From the NCBI GenBank assembly GCA_026196615.1, contig JAPHSW010000183.1, positions 1 to 53,420 of the forward strand: DNA of 53,420 nt. The letters run 5' to 3'. Below, piece by piece: positions 16,034 through 25,228 of the stretch (position 1 is its first letter; each line of letters begins with the position of its first letter). Position numbers and translations under genes: made by a program. Under the pieces are notes generated by a model, which ran no database searches, was not told where the DNA came from, and saw only the letters and a program-made list of their open reading frames with translations. The stretch is from Gammaproteobacteria bacterium. Its GTDB lineage: Bacteria; Pseudomonadota; Gammaproteobacteria; GRL18.

Positions 16034-17509
16034 GTGAATAAGCATTTCATACTGACTATCAATTTATTTCTTTGTATTAGTCTACTTTATAGACCCATTT
16101 ATGCTAAAGAGATTGAATTACCTGATATGGGTGCTTCATCTAGTATTGCTCTAACACCTCATATGGAAGAGCAGATTGGTCGCGATATTGCTACTCAGCT
16201 TAGAAACTCTCACCAGATTATTGATGATCTGGAACTCAATGAATATATACAAAATCTTGGCTATTCTCTTGTTGCCAATAGTGATGATGCCTATCAAAAT
16301 TTTCATTTTTTTCTCATTGGTTCAAATCAAATCAATGCTTTTGCAACTCCTGGAGGAGTGGTAGCAGTCTATAGTGGGCTTTTTTTAACAACAGATACAG
16401 AAAGTGAACTTGCTTCTGTGATGGGCCATGAAATTGCTCATGTCACCCAACGGCATTTAGCCCGTTCATTTGAAAAGGCCAGTCAACTTAGCCTCCCCGT
16501 AATGGCTGGAATGATTGCAGGAATTCTTCTGGGTGCAGCAGGTGATAGCGGTCTTGGCGCTGCCACAGCAGTAGGACTTTCCGCAGCAGGCCAACAGGCA
16601 CAAATTAACTATACCCGTTCAAACGAAAAAGAGGCTGACAGGGTAGGAATGCGTTATTTAACCCTTTCTGGCTATGATCCATCCGGAATGCCTGGCTTTT
16701 TCCAAAAATTGGAACGTAAAAATCGTTACGTTGGCAGTAATTATCCTGAGTTTCTACGCACTCACCCCATCACCATCAACCGTATTGCAGAAGCAACTCA
16801 ACGAGCTGAACAATACAAAAGTAAGGGTCTTACATTCAAAAGCCCTCTTAACTATCATCTAATGAAGGCAAAGTTAAGAGTTATAACTGCGAATAATGCC
16901 GACAGAGCAGTTCAGTATTATCGTGCTAAAGTTGAAAAAAACACTCTATCAAATCATCCTGAATATTATTATGGTTATGGGCTCGCACTGTTTAAAAAAC
17001 AGTCCTACCAAAAAGCGATTAAGATTTTAAAAAAGCTGAATGACTCCAAGCCTCACAATACAACATATGCAATTGCTCTTGCCAAAGCTTATATCGCTAG
17101 TGAAGAAAAACCTAACATTTCACAAGGATTATCATTACTTGCTGAAGCATCCAAAAATAAGCCATATAATCTGGTACTGACAGCCAATTATGCTTACTCT
17201 CTAATACAAACAAATCAACTCACAAAAAGTATTCAACTTCTCGAAAACTATAACAAAGATAACTTCAAACACCCATCCATATATAAATTACTCTCTATGG
17301 CTTTTGGTAAAAAGAAAGAACTTGTTAAAGCACATATTGCAGAATCAAATTATTATTATCTAAGCGGTATGTTAAAACCTGCTATTGAGCAATTAGAAAT
17401 TGCCAGAAAAATTACACCTAAAAGTGATTTTTATACATTATCAAAACTAGCTGCACGAAAGCGTGCATTTGAAGAAGAAATGAATTTATACAAGCTGGAC
17501 AAAGAATAA
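16034..17509 (+). CDS. BepA-like periplasmic M48 metalloprotease with TPR region
   Basis: 491 residues (E. coli BepA is 487). Signal peptide 1-24 (ending YAKE). The M48 zinc motif HEIAH is at 132-136 and the downstream zinc ligand in EKEADRVG at about 198-205. A glycine-rich hydrophobic stretch (VMAGMIAGILLGAAGDSG) lies between them, as in BepA/YfgC. The C-terminal half holds several TPR-like helices. BepA degrades or assists stalled LptD and BAM substrates. The start is GTG 16034, the first that includes the whole signal peptide, though its ribosome binding site is weak. Confidence 0.92.
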   Translation: MNKHFILTINLFLCISLLYRPIYAKEIELPDMGASSSIALTPHMEEQIGRDIATQLRNSHQIIDDLELNEYIQNLGYSLVANSDDAYQNFHFFLIGSNQINAFATPGGVVAVYSGLFLTTDTESELASVMGHEIAHVTQRHLARSFEKASQLSLPVMAGMIAGILLGAAGDSGLGAATAVGLSAAGQQAQINYTRSNEKEADRVGMRYLTLSGYDPSGMPGFFQKLERKNRYVGSNYPEFLRTHPITINRIAEATQRAEQYKSKGLTFKSPLNYHLMKAKLRVITANNADRAVQYYRAKVEKNTLSNHPEYYYGYGLALFKKQSYQKAIKILKKLNDSKPHNTTYAIALAKAYIASEEKPNISQGLSLLAEASKNKPYNLVLTANYAYSLIQTNQLTKSIQLLENYNKDNFKHPSIYKLLSMAFGKKKELVKAHIAESNYYYLSGMLKPAIEQLEIARKITPKSDFYTLSKLAARKRAFEEEMNLYKLDKE

Positions 17510-17865
17510 ACTGTCTATTTTTTAAACATTTCAGTTGTTTTCTCTAATAACCCTACTTTTTATCAACTTTAAGAATAAACATAATAATATTAATCAAAGT
17601 AAAACAACTATTTAAGACTTTTCTAACTTACTAATTTTATTGAGACTTACTCGCTTTTTCCTTTTTATAACCCCTAGCTATTGTATTAATACTTTATTAC
17701 TGCTATTTTTACATTTGTTCACAATGAACAATCTGTAAATTAACGCCTAAAACATATACAAGTTTTTTTAATTGGTAGTTTTTTAAAATTTTATAGTGTC
17801 TGTATTAGGAAGAATTATAATAAGTCACCTTTACGGTGTGGGATAACATTTAATAGGAGGAGTCG
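17510..17865. other. 356-bp region upstream of the sox operon
   Basis: AT-rich, with no ORF of note. It holds the inverted repeat at 17715-17731 and a -10-like TATAGT at 17792-17797 preceding soxX. A strong GGAGGAG ribosome binding site is at about 17856-17862. Confidence 0.5.
17715..17731. promoter_or_regulatory. Candidate operator upstream of soxX
   Basis: Perfect inverted repeat TTGTTC-N5-GAACAA, 134 bp before the soxX start and about 60 bp before the likely -10. The form suits a dimeric helix-turn-helix regulator. No regulator gene is adjacent, so the binding protein is unknown. Confidence 0.4.
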
Positions 17866-18243
17866 ATGCGACGTTTTTCAAAAATCGTATCTACAACATC
17901 AATTCTTGCTGTTGCAATTACAGGTTTAGGCTTAGCTTCAACCACAGTAAGTGCTGCAGAAGTCAGCCAAGCAAATATCGAAAAAGGTCAAGCAATTGCC
18001 TTTAGTCGAAAAAAAGGCAACTGCCTTGCTTGTCATACTATCAAGGGAGGCAAATTAGCGGGGAATATTGCACCACCTTTAGTTGCAATGCAGCAGCGCT
18101 TTCCAGATAAAGCAAAGCTAAGAGCACAGATTTATGATTCAACAGTCGCAAATCCAGATTCAATTATGCCTCCATTTGGACGTCATAAAGTGATTAGTGA
18201 TGAAGAAATTGATTTGGTAACAGACTTTATTTATCAGCTTTAA
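17866..18243 (+). CDS. soxX: Sulfur oxidation c-type cytochrome SoxX
   Basis: 125 residues with signal peptide 1-30 (ending VSAA). One haem-binding CLACH motif (C53, C56, H57) and the distal Met ligand M101 in SIMPPFGRH, the SoxX signature. SoxX pairs with SoxA; the SoxXA complex attaches thiosulfate to the SoxY cysteine and passes electrons to a cytochrome. First gene of soxXYZA, with a strong GGAGGAG ribosome binding site. Short monohaem form, the usual length for gammaproteobacteria. Confidence 0.96.
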   Translation: MRRFSKIVSTTSILAVAITGLGLASTTVSAAEVSQANIEKGQAIAFSRKKGNCLACHTIKGGKLAGNIAPPLVAMQQRFPDKAKLRAQIYDSTVANPDSIMPPFGRHKVISDEEIDLVTDFIYQL

Positions 18244-18277
18244 TTTCTGATTTAAAGACTGGGTTCTATAATTTACA

Positions 18278-18823
18278 ATGATGCTGGAAAATAAATTTAA
18301 TACTAATGTGAGTAGAGTGATATCAGGTCGAGAACTTTTTTCGAGTAGAAGACTCTCGATAAGCCGAAGACTCTTTTTAAAAGAAACACTAAATTCTGCT
18401 GCAATATCACTTGCAGTAAGTTCAGGAATTCTTTTGCCCATGCAAGCATTTGCTTCATGGAATGAAGCTGCCTTTACGGCTAGCAACCTACAAACAGCGA
18501 TTAAATCAGCATTAGGTAGTGATTTAACAGAAGCCAGCAATAAAATCACTATCAAAGCACCTAAGACTGTTGAGAATGGCGCAATTGTGCCAATTACTGT
18601 AAGCAGCTCTCTTGAAGAGATCAGTACGATCACACTCTTTTCAGAGAACAATAGCACACCACTAGTTGCTCACTTTGAGTTAGACAAAGATTGTGATGCT
18701 TTTATTTCCACTCGGATTAAGATGGGCAAAACATCCAATGTAGTCGCTGTCGTTTCTGCAAGTAGGAAAAATTACAGTACTCGAAAACAAGTCAATGTCA
18801 CCATTGGTGGCTGTGGCAGTTAA
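18278..18823 (+). CDS. soxY: Thiosulfate oxidation carrier protein SoxY
   Basis: 181 residues. A twin-arginine motif SRRLFLK (29-35) is followed by a hydrophobic stretch ending MQAFA, so the folded protein is exported by Tat. The C-terminal swinging arm ends VTIGGCGS, with substrate-binding C179; the family consensus is GGCGG, so the last residue is Ser here. SoxY carries sulfur intermediates bound to this cysteine. The N-terminal extension before the Tat motif is long (28 residues), but no later ATG precedes the motif. 34 bp after soxX. Confidence 0.96.
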   Translation: MMLENKFNTNVSRVISGRELFSSRRLSISRRLFLKETLNSAAISLAVSSGILLPMQAFASWNEAAFTASNLQTAIKSALGSDLTEASNKITIKAPKTVENGAIVPITVSSSLEEISTITLFSENNSTPLVAHFELDKDCDAFISTRIKMGKTSNVVAVVSASRKNYSTRKQVNVTIGGCGS

Positions 18824-18836
18824 CAGGTAATTTGAT

Positions 18837-19154
18837 ATGACAAAAAGCTCGATAAAGCTCCGTGCCCAAATTAAAAATGGCGTGACAACGGTAAAAGCTC
18901 TTATCAGCCATCCGATGGAAACTGGTTTACGTTACAACAAAAAAACGGGACAACCAATTCCAGCAAAATTTATTAAAAATGTAAAATGTCTGTCAAACAA
19001 AAAAGTACTCTTGAATTCTCAATGGGGTATAGCGGTTTCAAAAAACCCCTATGTGTCTTTTAGATATTCTGGAGGCAATACAGGTGATATCATTGAGTTT
19101 TCCTGGATTGATAATACTAACCAGTCTGACAGCATTGAAGCTAAAGTAAAATAG
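18837..19154 (+). CDS. soxZ: Thiosulfate oxidation carrier complex protein SoxZ
   Basis: 105 residues, immunoglobulin-like beta fold, no signal peptide: it is co-exported with SoxY by Tat. Typical features are SSIKLRAQIKNGVTTVKALI at the N-terminus, SHPMETGLR, and FSWIDNTNQSDSIEAKV at the C-terminus. It binds SoxY and stabilises the carrier. 13 bp downstream of soxY and 17 bp upstream of soxA. Confidence 0.96.
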   Translation: MTKSSIKLRAQIKNGVTTVKALISHPMETGLRYNKKTGQPIPAKFIKNVKCLSNKKVLLNSQWGIAVSKNPYVSFRYSGGNTGDIIEFSWIDNTNQSDSIEAKVK

Positions 19155-19168
19155 CAAGGATTATATCC

Positions 19169-19198
19169 AAAATGAAACCTATTAAAATGAAACCTATT
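19169..19198 (+). repeat. 15-bp exact tandem duplication at the soxA start
   Basis: aaaatgaaacctatt occurs at 19169-19183 and 19184-19198, duplicating the start codon in frame and producing MKPIK-MKPIT. The AAGGA at 19156-19160 fits the first ATG. Confidence 0.9.
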
Positions 19199-20041
19199 AC
19201 TATAAAAAGAGCTGTAATCGCTTTAACAACCGCTGGTATGCTTGGAGGCCTGTTTAGTAGCGCAATGGCAACCACACCAGAAGATGATCTACAAAACATC
19301 CGAGAATATTTTTATAAAAAATTTCCTGGCGTACCACTCAATGAGTATGGAAATGGAGTGTATGGCATTGACCAGAAATCCAGACAAACCTGGGAAGCCA
19401 TAGAAGAATTTCCTCCTTATGAAATTGATATTGAAACAGGTGAAGAGCTTTTCAATACACCTTTTGCAAATGGCAATACCTATGCTTCCTGTTTTAAAAA
19501 CGGTGGTATTGGCATTCGTCAAAACTTTCCATTCTACAGTAAGGAAGGCAAACAGGTTAAAACTCTGGAACAGGTTATCAATGAGTGTCGAACCAAAAAT
19601 GGGGAAGAACCTCTGCCTTGGAAAAAAGGAAAAATTGCTTCCATTTCAGCCTACATGGCATATACCTCTCGCGGTAACGCAATGCATGTCAAAACACCGA
19701 CCACACCTGAAGAAATCAAATGGTATGAACGCGGCCGTAAACATTTTTATGCCAAGCGTGGCCAATTAAATATGTCTTGTGCAAACTGTCATCAGGATAA
19801 TGCTGGTAACTACATTCGTGCTGACATCTTAAGCCCTGCTCTAGGTCATGTTTCACACTTCCCAGTTTATCGAGCTAAATGGGGAAACATGGGTACAATG
19901 CACCGTCGTTATGGTGGTTGTAACAAACAGGTTCGTGCTCTGCCTTTCAAAGCTCAGAGTGATGAATACAAAGCACTTGAATATTTCCATTCTTATATAA
20001 GTAATGGTATTGAAGTGAATGGCCCTGGTTCACGTAAGTAA
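19172..20041 (+). CDS. soxA: Sulfur oxidation c-type cytochrome SoxA (monohaem type)
   Basis: 289 residues. Signal peptide about 1-33 (ending AMA). The C-terminal cytochrome domain has CANCH (C203, C206, H207), and the distal haem ligand, the reactive cysteine C250, sits in YGGCNKQVRALPF. In the N-terminal domain the first haem site is replaced by the cysteines C107 and C139, expected to form a disulfide, which marks the one-haem form. SoxXA forms the thiosulfonate bond on SoxY. Last gene of the operon, ended by a strong terminator. An in-frame duplication of the start (ATG 19172 and 19187) slightly lengthens the signal peptide. Confidence 0.96.
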   Translation: MKPIKMKPITIKRAVIALTTAGMLGGLFSSAMATTPEDDLQNIREYFYKKFPGVPLNEYGNGVYGIDQKSRQTWEAIEEFPPYEIDIETGEELFNTPFANGNTYASCFKNGGIGIRQNFPFYSKEGKQVKTLEQVINECRTKNGEEPLPWKKGKIASISAYMAYTSRGNAMHVKTPTTPEEIKWYERGRKHFYAKRGQLNMSCANCHQDNAGNYIRADILSPALGHVSHFPVYRAKWGNMGTMHRRYGGCNKQVRALPFKAQSDEYKALEYFHSYISNGIEVNGPGSRK

Positions 20042-20070
20042 ACCAACTGCCATAAGCTCTGAATAAAAAA

Positions 20071-20106
20071 AGCCCATCACCTTAAAACAGGTGATGGGCT
20101 TTTTTT
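20071..20106. terminator. Intrinsic terminator of soxXYZA
   Basis: A 12-bp perfect stem (agcccatcacct 20071-20082 with 20089-20100), 6-nt loop, T-run to 20106 and an A-run before it. It ends the sox operon and, given the A-run, could also stop transcripts from the convergent SulP gene. Confidence 0.93.
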
Positions 20107-20182
20107 AGTGTAAAAAACTTTATGGCTCTTAACCAAAAGTTAATTTACTTCTAAAGCACACTTTTCAAGCATTATGAACGAC

Positions 20183-21940
20183 TTATGCTGGCCTTGGGAA
20201 AGTCAAAGGACAGTTCGCAGAATCAAACTCTGAGGTATCACCCAGTCGCTTATAAATTGCTTCCAATGCCATATCTTCATTAGCAAAGATATTTTCCTGA
20301 CCAATTTCATCAAATAAACCTGTCTCACGCAATACAAGGATAACTTGACGTTTTAATCCACTGAAAACAATTTGAATATTATTTTCTTTCAGTCGTTCAT
20401 TCAAATGATGAAGAACTTCCTCACCAGAAGCATCTAGCTGATTGATTGCATCACCCACTACTAAAATAAACTCTGCATCAGGTTTATCACTTACAGCCTC
20501 AAGAATAGCGTCTTCAAAATAAGAAACATTAGCAAAATATAAAGAGCCATCAAAACGAATAGCAATAATTTCTTTACTGGTTTCTAAATCATTTACTTTG
20601 ACATCACGTAAAGTACCATCTTTATAACGCCCAAGAATAGCAACGCGAGGAGTCATTGTACGGTATAAATAAAGAAGAATGGCCAAACCTGCACCAACCT
20701 CAATACCTTTATCTAAATGAGGAGCAAAGCCAAGCGTTGCAACAAAAGTAACCATAGAAGCAATGCCGTCATGACGAGAAGCATGCCATGAATGTTTAAC
20801 TGCTTTAAAGTTAATCAAGCCAAAAACTGCCGTCATAATAACTGCGGCCAGTACTGCTTTAGGTAAATGATACAGTAATGGTGTTAAGAAAAGTAAAGTG
20901 ATTAATACAATAATACCCGTATAAACAGATGACATTCCAGTAATAGCACCGGCATTGATATTAACCGCTGAACGTGAAAACGAACCACTGGTAGGATAAG
21001 CAGAACTCATTGCACCCAGCATATTACCCAGTCCCTGCCCCATCAGTTCCTGACTCGGATCAATACGTTCTTTTGTCTTAGCAGCCATAGCTTTAGCAAT
21101 AGAAATGGCTTCCATAAAACCAATCAGAGAAATAACAATCGCACTACTGATAAGCGCGCCAAAAACATCCATATTAAAAGTAGGTATAGAAAGGGAGGGC
21201 AAGCCTTCAGGGATTGTACCAACAACAGCCCCTCCCATTTTCTCAAAACCAATAGCCCAACTAACAATAGTCGTACCTGCCACAGCAATTAAAACACCAG
21301 GCAATTTAGGCCATTTCTTTTTAGCAAACATAATACCAAAAACAGACACCGCACCAAATGCCAGAGTAGCTATGTGAGTATCCCCCAGATTTTGAACAAC
21401 AGCCCAGATATCACCCAGGAAAAATTCACTACGTGGTTTTTCAACACCAAAGAGCTTGTTAACCTGAGAAAGTGCAATCACCATTGCCGCAGCATTAGTA
21501 AAACCAACAATAACAGGGTGAGATAAAAAGTTAACAATAACACCCAACTTGAAAACACCCAGCAGAAATTGGAAGACACCAACCATAAAGGCCAACATAA
21601 TTGCTAAGGGCACATAAGCAGCCATCCATTCATCAGTTCCGATATCATAGCCTAATGAAACGACTAGTGGTGTAATAGCTGATGCGGTTAATAGTGAGAC
21701 AACAGCAACAGGTCCTGTACCCAACTGGCTGGAAGAACCCCATAGTGCAGCAACCATTACAGGTAAAAAAGCCGCATACAAGCCATAATAGGGTGGTAAA
21801 CCAGCTAGAGATGCGTATGCCATAGATTGCGGAATTAATACCAAAGCAACAGTGATGCCAGCAATGACATCAGCTTTGACAGTATTTCCATCCATCGGAA
21901 ACCACCTTAAAAAAGGCAAAAATCGTCTGATTGAATTCAT
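20183..21940 (-). CDS. SulP family anion transporter with STAS domain
   Basis: 585 residues, inner membrane. The N-terminal signature DVIAGITVALVLIPQSMAYASLAGLPPYYGLYAAFLP is intact (about residues 25-60), followed by some 10-12 hydrophobic segments and a cytoplasmic STAS domain from about 440. SulP proteins carry sulfate, bicarbonate or other anions. Convergence with soxXYZA suggests sulfate export or uptake linked to thiosulfate oxidation; bicarbonate uptake for carbon fixation is an equal possibility. Substrate cannot be told from sequence. Confidence 0.95.
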   Translation of the reverse strand: MNSIRRFLPFLRWFPMDGNTVKADVIAGITVALVLIPQSMAYASLAGLPPYYGLYAAFLPVMVAALWGSSSQLGTGPVAVVSLLTASAITPLVVSLGYDIGTDEWMAAYVPLAIMLAFMVGVFQFLLGVFKLGVIVNFLSHPVIVGFTNAAAMVIALSQVNKLFGVEKPRSEFFLGDIWAVVQNLGDTHIATLAFGAVSVFGIMFAKKKWPKLPGVLIAVAGTTIVSWAIGFEKMGGAVVGTIPEGLPSLSIPTFNMDVFGALISSAIVISLIGFMEAISIAKAMAAKTKERIDPSQELMGQGLGNMLGAMSSAYPTSGSFSRSAVNINAGAITGMSSVYTGIIVLITLLFLTPLLYHLPKAVLAAVIMTAVFGLINFKAVKHSWHASRHDGIASMVTFVATLGFAPHLDKGIEVGAGLAILLYLYRTMTPRVAILGRYKDGTLRDVKVNDLETSKEIIAIRFDGSLYFANVSYFEDAILEAVSDKPDAEFILVVGDAINQLDASGEEVLHHLNERLKENNIQIVFSGLKRQVILVLRETGLFDEIGQENIFANEDMALEAIYKRLGDTSEFDSANCPLTFPRPA

Positions 21941-22252
21941 TATCTTTATTTACCCGGAGCAATTAAGTTTTGGAAGATGAATATCGTTACAGGCCAAAAC
22001 CTTAATCAGAAAAGCCTAATATACCATCCTAAAAAAACTCATAAAGAGCGGCTGGCACAATAGTTATAGTCTATTTTCACGACAATCAGGTACTTCGGGG
22101 ACATGAATAAAGCCATAAAGCACAAAAAACGTCATAGTTCTCTGGGTTGGTTTTAGCGAGAAGCTGATATTCTCGAAAATTTTAGAAGCGACATTTTATG
22201 CTATTTTTAGTATAAAATCAATGAGTTTAAGAGTGTTAGCGATTACTTATTT
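21941..22252. other. 312-bp intergenic region upstream of the SulP gene
   Basis: No clear gene. On the minus strand a 23-codon ORF (22064-22135) encodes MTFFVLYGFIHVPEVPDCRE... with a weak AGAGA ribosome binding site. The FIHVPEVPDCRENR stretch recalls the N-terminal motif of some transposases, so it may be a decayed scrap or chance. A small hairpin cgagaa-N7-ttctcg lies near 22158-22176. SulP promoter signals must lie here. Confidence 0.4.
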
Positions 22253-22732
22253 CTACTCTTTTTTAGTCCGCACAGCGAGTACATCGCAAGGAGCATGATG
22301 TAAAACTGCATTCGCAGTTGATCCTAGCAAAAGCTCAAACCCACTACGACCATGAGAACCACAAACAATAAGATCAATGTCTTTTTCTTCAGCCAGGCGC
22401 AATATTTCAGTTTTAGGAATACCTGAAATAACTTCAGACTTAATCTGAAAAACACCATCACGATCCAATTCTTTTATCAATTTAGACATCTTTTGTTCAC
22501 TGACTTTTATGAGTTCTTCTTCATTTTTAGATAAGTCTTCAAATGCTGGGTAAAACATTGGTTCATAGGCAACACTGACTTGATACACAAATTCAACCAC
22601 ATGAAGAAAAAGAATGCTAACAGGCTTTCCGGAAGAATTATTACCAACAATTTCCAGAGCCTTTTGACAAACCTGTTGCGAATCTTCAGTAAAATCAATA
22701 GCAACCAAAACCTGCTTGTATGAATTCATCAT
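22253..22732 (-). CDS. Universal stress protein UspA family
   Basis: 159 residues, single Usp domain. The N-terminal strand YKQVLVAIDFTEDS and the C-terminal nucleotide loop GSHGRSGFELLLGSTANAVL carry the G-2x-G-9x-G(S/T) pattern of the ATP-binding subgroup. Usp proteins respond to starvation and oxidative or respiratory stress; exact role unknown. It stands alone between SulP and rnd, co-oriented with SulP but 312 bp from it. Confidence 0.94.
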   Translation of the reverse strand: MMNSYKQVLVAIDFTEDSQQVCQKALEIVGNNSSGKPVSILFLHVVEFVYQVSVAYEPMFYPAFEDLSKNEEELIKVSEQKMSKLIKELDRDGVFQIKSEVISGIPKTEILRLAEEKDIDLIVCGSHGRSGFELLLGSTANAVLHHAPCDVLAVRTKKE

Positions 22733-22876
22733 ATTGCTCCTTACTCAATAAAATTAAAAAGCCTCACAGTCTTTTTTAAACTTAGACATAAATTAATTAT
22801 CTTACAAGTTTGAATTAAGTTAAAATGTCTCATTGAAATATCACACTGTTTTATATCACAAAGAAATAGGCCTTAG

Positions 22877-24022
22877 ATGCATATCCATTTTATTGACAAT
22901 CAAGAAAGCCTGACAGAAATCTGTCAACATTTTGCACAAAGTGATTTTCTAGCACTGGACACTGAGTTTGTCCGACAGACAACCTACTATCCAATTCTAG
23001 CTTTGATTCAAATTTGTGATGCGAAACAAATAGCTATTATTGACCCTGTAGCCATTAAAGACTTAAGTCCTTTAATGACAGTTTTGTACAATAAAGAGGT
23101 TCCCAAAGTCATACATTCAGCTCGTCAAGATATGGAAATTTTTTATTACTTGAATCAGTCTGTTCCTGAAGGAATTTTTGATACACAAGTCAGTGCTGCA
23201 TTACTTGGCTATGGTGAACAAATTGGCTATGCTGCACTGGTCAAACAATTATTAAATGTTGACTTAGACAAATCTCAAACTCGCACTGACTGGTTAAAAC
23301 GCCCTCTCACTCAAAAACAAATTGATTATGCTGCTGATGACGTTCGTTATCTTGCACAACTTTATCCAATTCAAAAGAAAAAACTGCATGAATTGGGTCG
23401 ACTCAACTGGTTAGAAAAAGATTTTCAATTTTTATCAAATAGTTCAACTTATGCTCCTTCACCAGAGAACATTTGGAAAAAAACAAAGGGCTTGAATAAA
23501 TTAAAAAAACAAAAACTAGCCATATTAAGAAACCTTGCCGCTTTTCGTGAAAAACTGGCAATTAAGCAAAATAGACCAAGACGAAGAGTTATTACAGATG
23601 AAACTTTGGTTGAACTGTCTCTCAATCCACCGTCAAACATAGCAGAACTCAATGAATGTAAAGGCCTGAGTCATAAATTTCTTCAATATAATGGGGAAAC
23701 AATACATTCACTTATTATAGAGGGGCTCAACACTTCTGATAGTGATTGCCCTAAATTACCTCTTTATGAAAAATTAACACAAAATGAAGAGGCTTTAGCA
23801 GATTGCCTTATGGCGATTGTTCATCTTTCAGCCCAGAACAACAATATTAGCCCACGTTGCTTATGTTCTCGGAAAGATCTGGATTCACTAATTAAGGGAC
23901 GACGTGATATGGCCATGTTATCTGGCTGGCGGAATGAGCTCATTGGCAAACATCTGCTTCAATTTTTATCTGGAGATGCCCAGTTAAGCTATCAATCCGG
24001 ACAACTATTGTTTAATAGCTAA
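22877..24022 (+). CDS. rnd: Ribonuclease D
   Basis: 381 residues (E. coli 375). A 3'-5' exoribonuclease trimming tRNA precursors. The DEDD exonuclease domain shows FLALDTEFVRQTTYYP (first Asp and Glu), HSARQDMEIFYYL and QIDYAADDVRYLAQLYP (later Asp and Tyr). An HRDC domain follows around residues 210-290, with its LRNLAAFREKLAIKQNRPRR entry. Start ATG 22877. Monocistronic, or read with the following DUF3549 gene 64 bp downstream. Confidence 0.95.
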   Translation: MHIHFIDNQESLTEICQHFAQSDFLALDTEFVRQTTYYPILALIQICDAKQIAIIDPVAIKDLSPLMTVLYNKEVPKVIHSARQDMEIFYYLNQSVPEGIFDTQVSAALLGYGEQIGYAALVKQLLNVDLDKSQTRTDWLKRPLTQKQIDYAADDVRYLAQLYPIQKKKLHELGRLNWLEKDFQFLSNSSTYAPSPENIWKKTKGLNKLKKQKLAILRNLAAFREKLAIKQNRPRRRVITDETLVELSLNPPSNIAELNECKGLSHKFLQYNGETIHSLIIEGLNTSDSDCPKLPLYEKLTQNEEALADCLMAIVHLSAQNNNISPRCLCSRKDLDSLIKGRRDMAMLSGWRNELIGKHLLQFLSGDAQLSYQSGQLLFNS

Positions 24023-24086
24023 GCTTTTTTGTTTAATTGCAAAAAATATTTTTCACTATAATAGAATTTTAACGAGTATAACAATT

Positions 24087-25211
24087 ATGAAAGGGATGAA
24101 TAGTCTCAACCAGTTTTTTTCTGAAATTGATTGTCACTATCAGTGCTATAACATGGGACGTCGTATTTACCCAATCAAACATCAAGCATTTGTTGACTTT
24201 GAAGAGACTATATCCCCTTGCAAAATGCCTTTTTTACAACACGCCTGGCTAGCAATCGTCTTTTGGAAAAACAATAATTTAACTAAGGATCAGAATGATA
24301 CCAGAGAACAGGAACAACACGTCTGGTTCCTGAAATTACCTCTTGACGAACAGGCTAAACTTAATTTGGCTGCTCGTGACGATTTCTTACGTCGTCTATT
24401 TGAAGCACTAGGTGATTATCTTAGTGAATCCTCAAATGGGTCATCAGATAAACTTCACTCATTAGAGAAAGCCATGAAAGATAACCCCTATGGCTTTCAA
24501 CCCAAACCAGAACAAATGGCAAACTTTCATGCTATCGTTCATAAACATTTTTCTCTGCCAGCTTCAACCTTTTATCAAACCACTCAAGAATATCTTTTAA
24601 GTGATACTGGTTTTAATGAATGGAATGAACTTGGTTTTCAAGGTTTTGCAGATATTGCAGCACGTCTTGATGAACATATTTTAAACAGTAAGAACAAAAC
24701 AAATGAACAACTCATTATTGAAGCAATTCCTCATTTACCAATTGAGCCATTTCAAGTTCTGAGCTCCTGCCTGGAAAACCATATTGTCTCGCAAAAAATG
24801 ACTCAAACAGTATACAACCGCTTAACTACAGAGTTAAAAGAGGATGATACAACAAGTTATTCAGCACAATGGTGCATCGCCGCCATACGCGCAAGTTCAC
24901 AAACTATTACTCCAGAGCTACAAGTTAAACTACTAAGTATAATTTTAACTTCAACTTGGAAAACCGATATTGAAGTATTAGCAACACTCTCAGGCCGTAG
25001 CTGGACATCAATATCACACCCCGAAATACTACCTGAATTTCTGGAAGCACTGGCAATAACTGATGTCCATCATCAAGGTGCATTTAAAGCTATTTTGTCT
25101 GACTTAATGTTTATACCAGGCATGCGTGCTACTATCTTGCAGGCATTTCGTTCACCAGAACGTTCACAACAACTGGCTCAGGCCATTGGCACCTTTTTTA
25201 ATTCACTATAG
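24087..25211 (+). CDS. DUF3549 family protein
   Basis: 374 residues, cytoplasmic, without signal peptide. The N-terminal pattern CYNMGRRIYPIKHQAFVDFE followed by PFLQHAWLAIVFW matches DUF3549, a family restricted to gammaproteobacteria and of unknown function. The C-terminal half is predicted helical, with repeat-like segments. An in-frame ATG at 24096 is an alternative start. In Pseudomonas-type genomes DUF3549 lies close to DUF3301 and SrkA genes, as here. No catalytic motif was recognised. Confidence 0.88.
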   Translation: MKGMNSLNQFFSEIDCHYQCYNMGRRIYPIKHQAFVDFEETISPCKMPFLQHAWLAIVFWKNNNLTKDQNDTREQEQHVWFLKLPLDEQAKLNLAARDDFLRRLFEALGDYLSESSNGSSDKLHSLEKAMKDNPYGFQPKPEQMANFHAIVHKHFSLPASTFYQTTQEYLLSDTGFNEWNELGFQGFADIAARLDEHILNSKNKTNEQLIIEAIPHLPIEPFQVLSSCLENHIVSQKMTQTVYNRLTTELKEDDTTSYSAQWCIAAIRASSQTITPELQVKLLSIILTSTWKTDIEVLATLSGRSWTSISHPEILPEFLEALAITDVHHQGAFKAILSDLMFIPGMRATILQAFRSPERSQQLAQAIGTFFNSL

Positions 25212-25228
25212 GCTAATATCATTAATAT

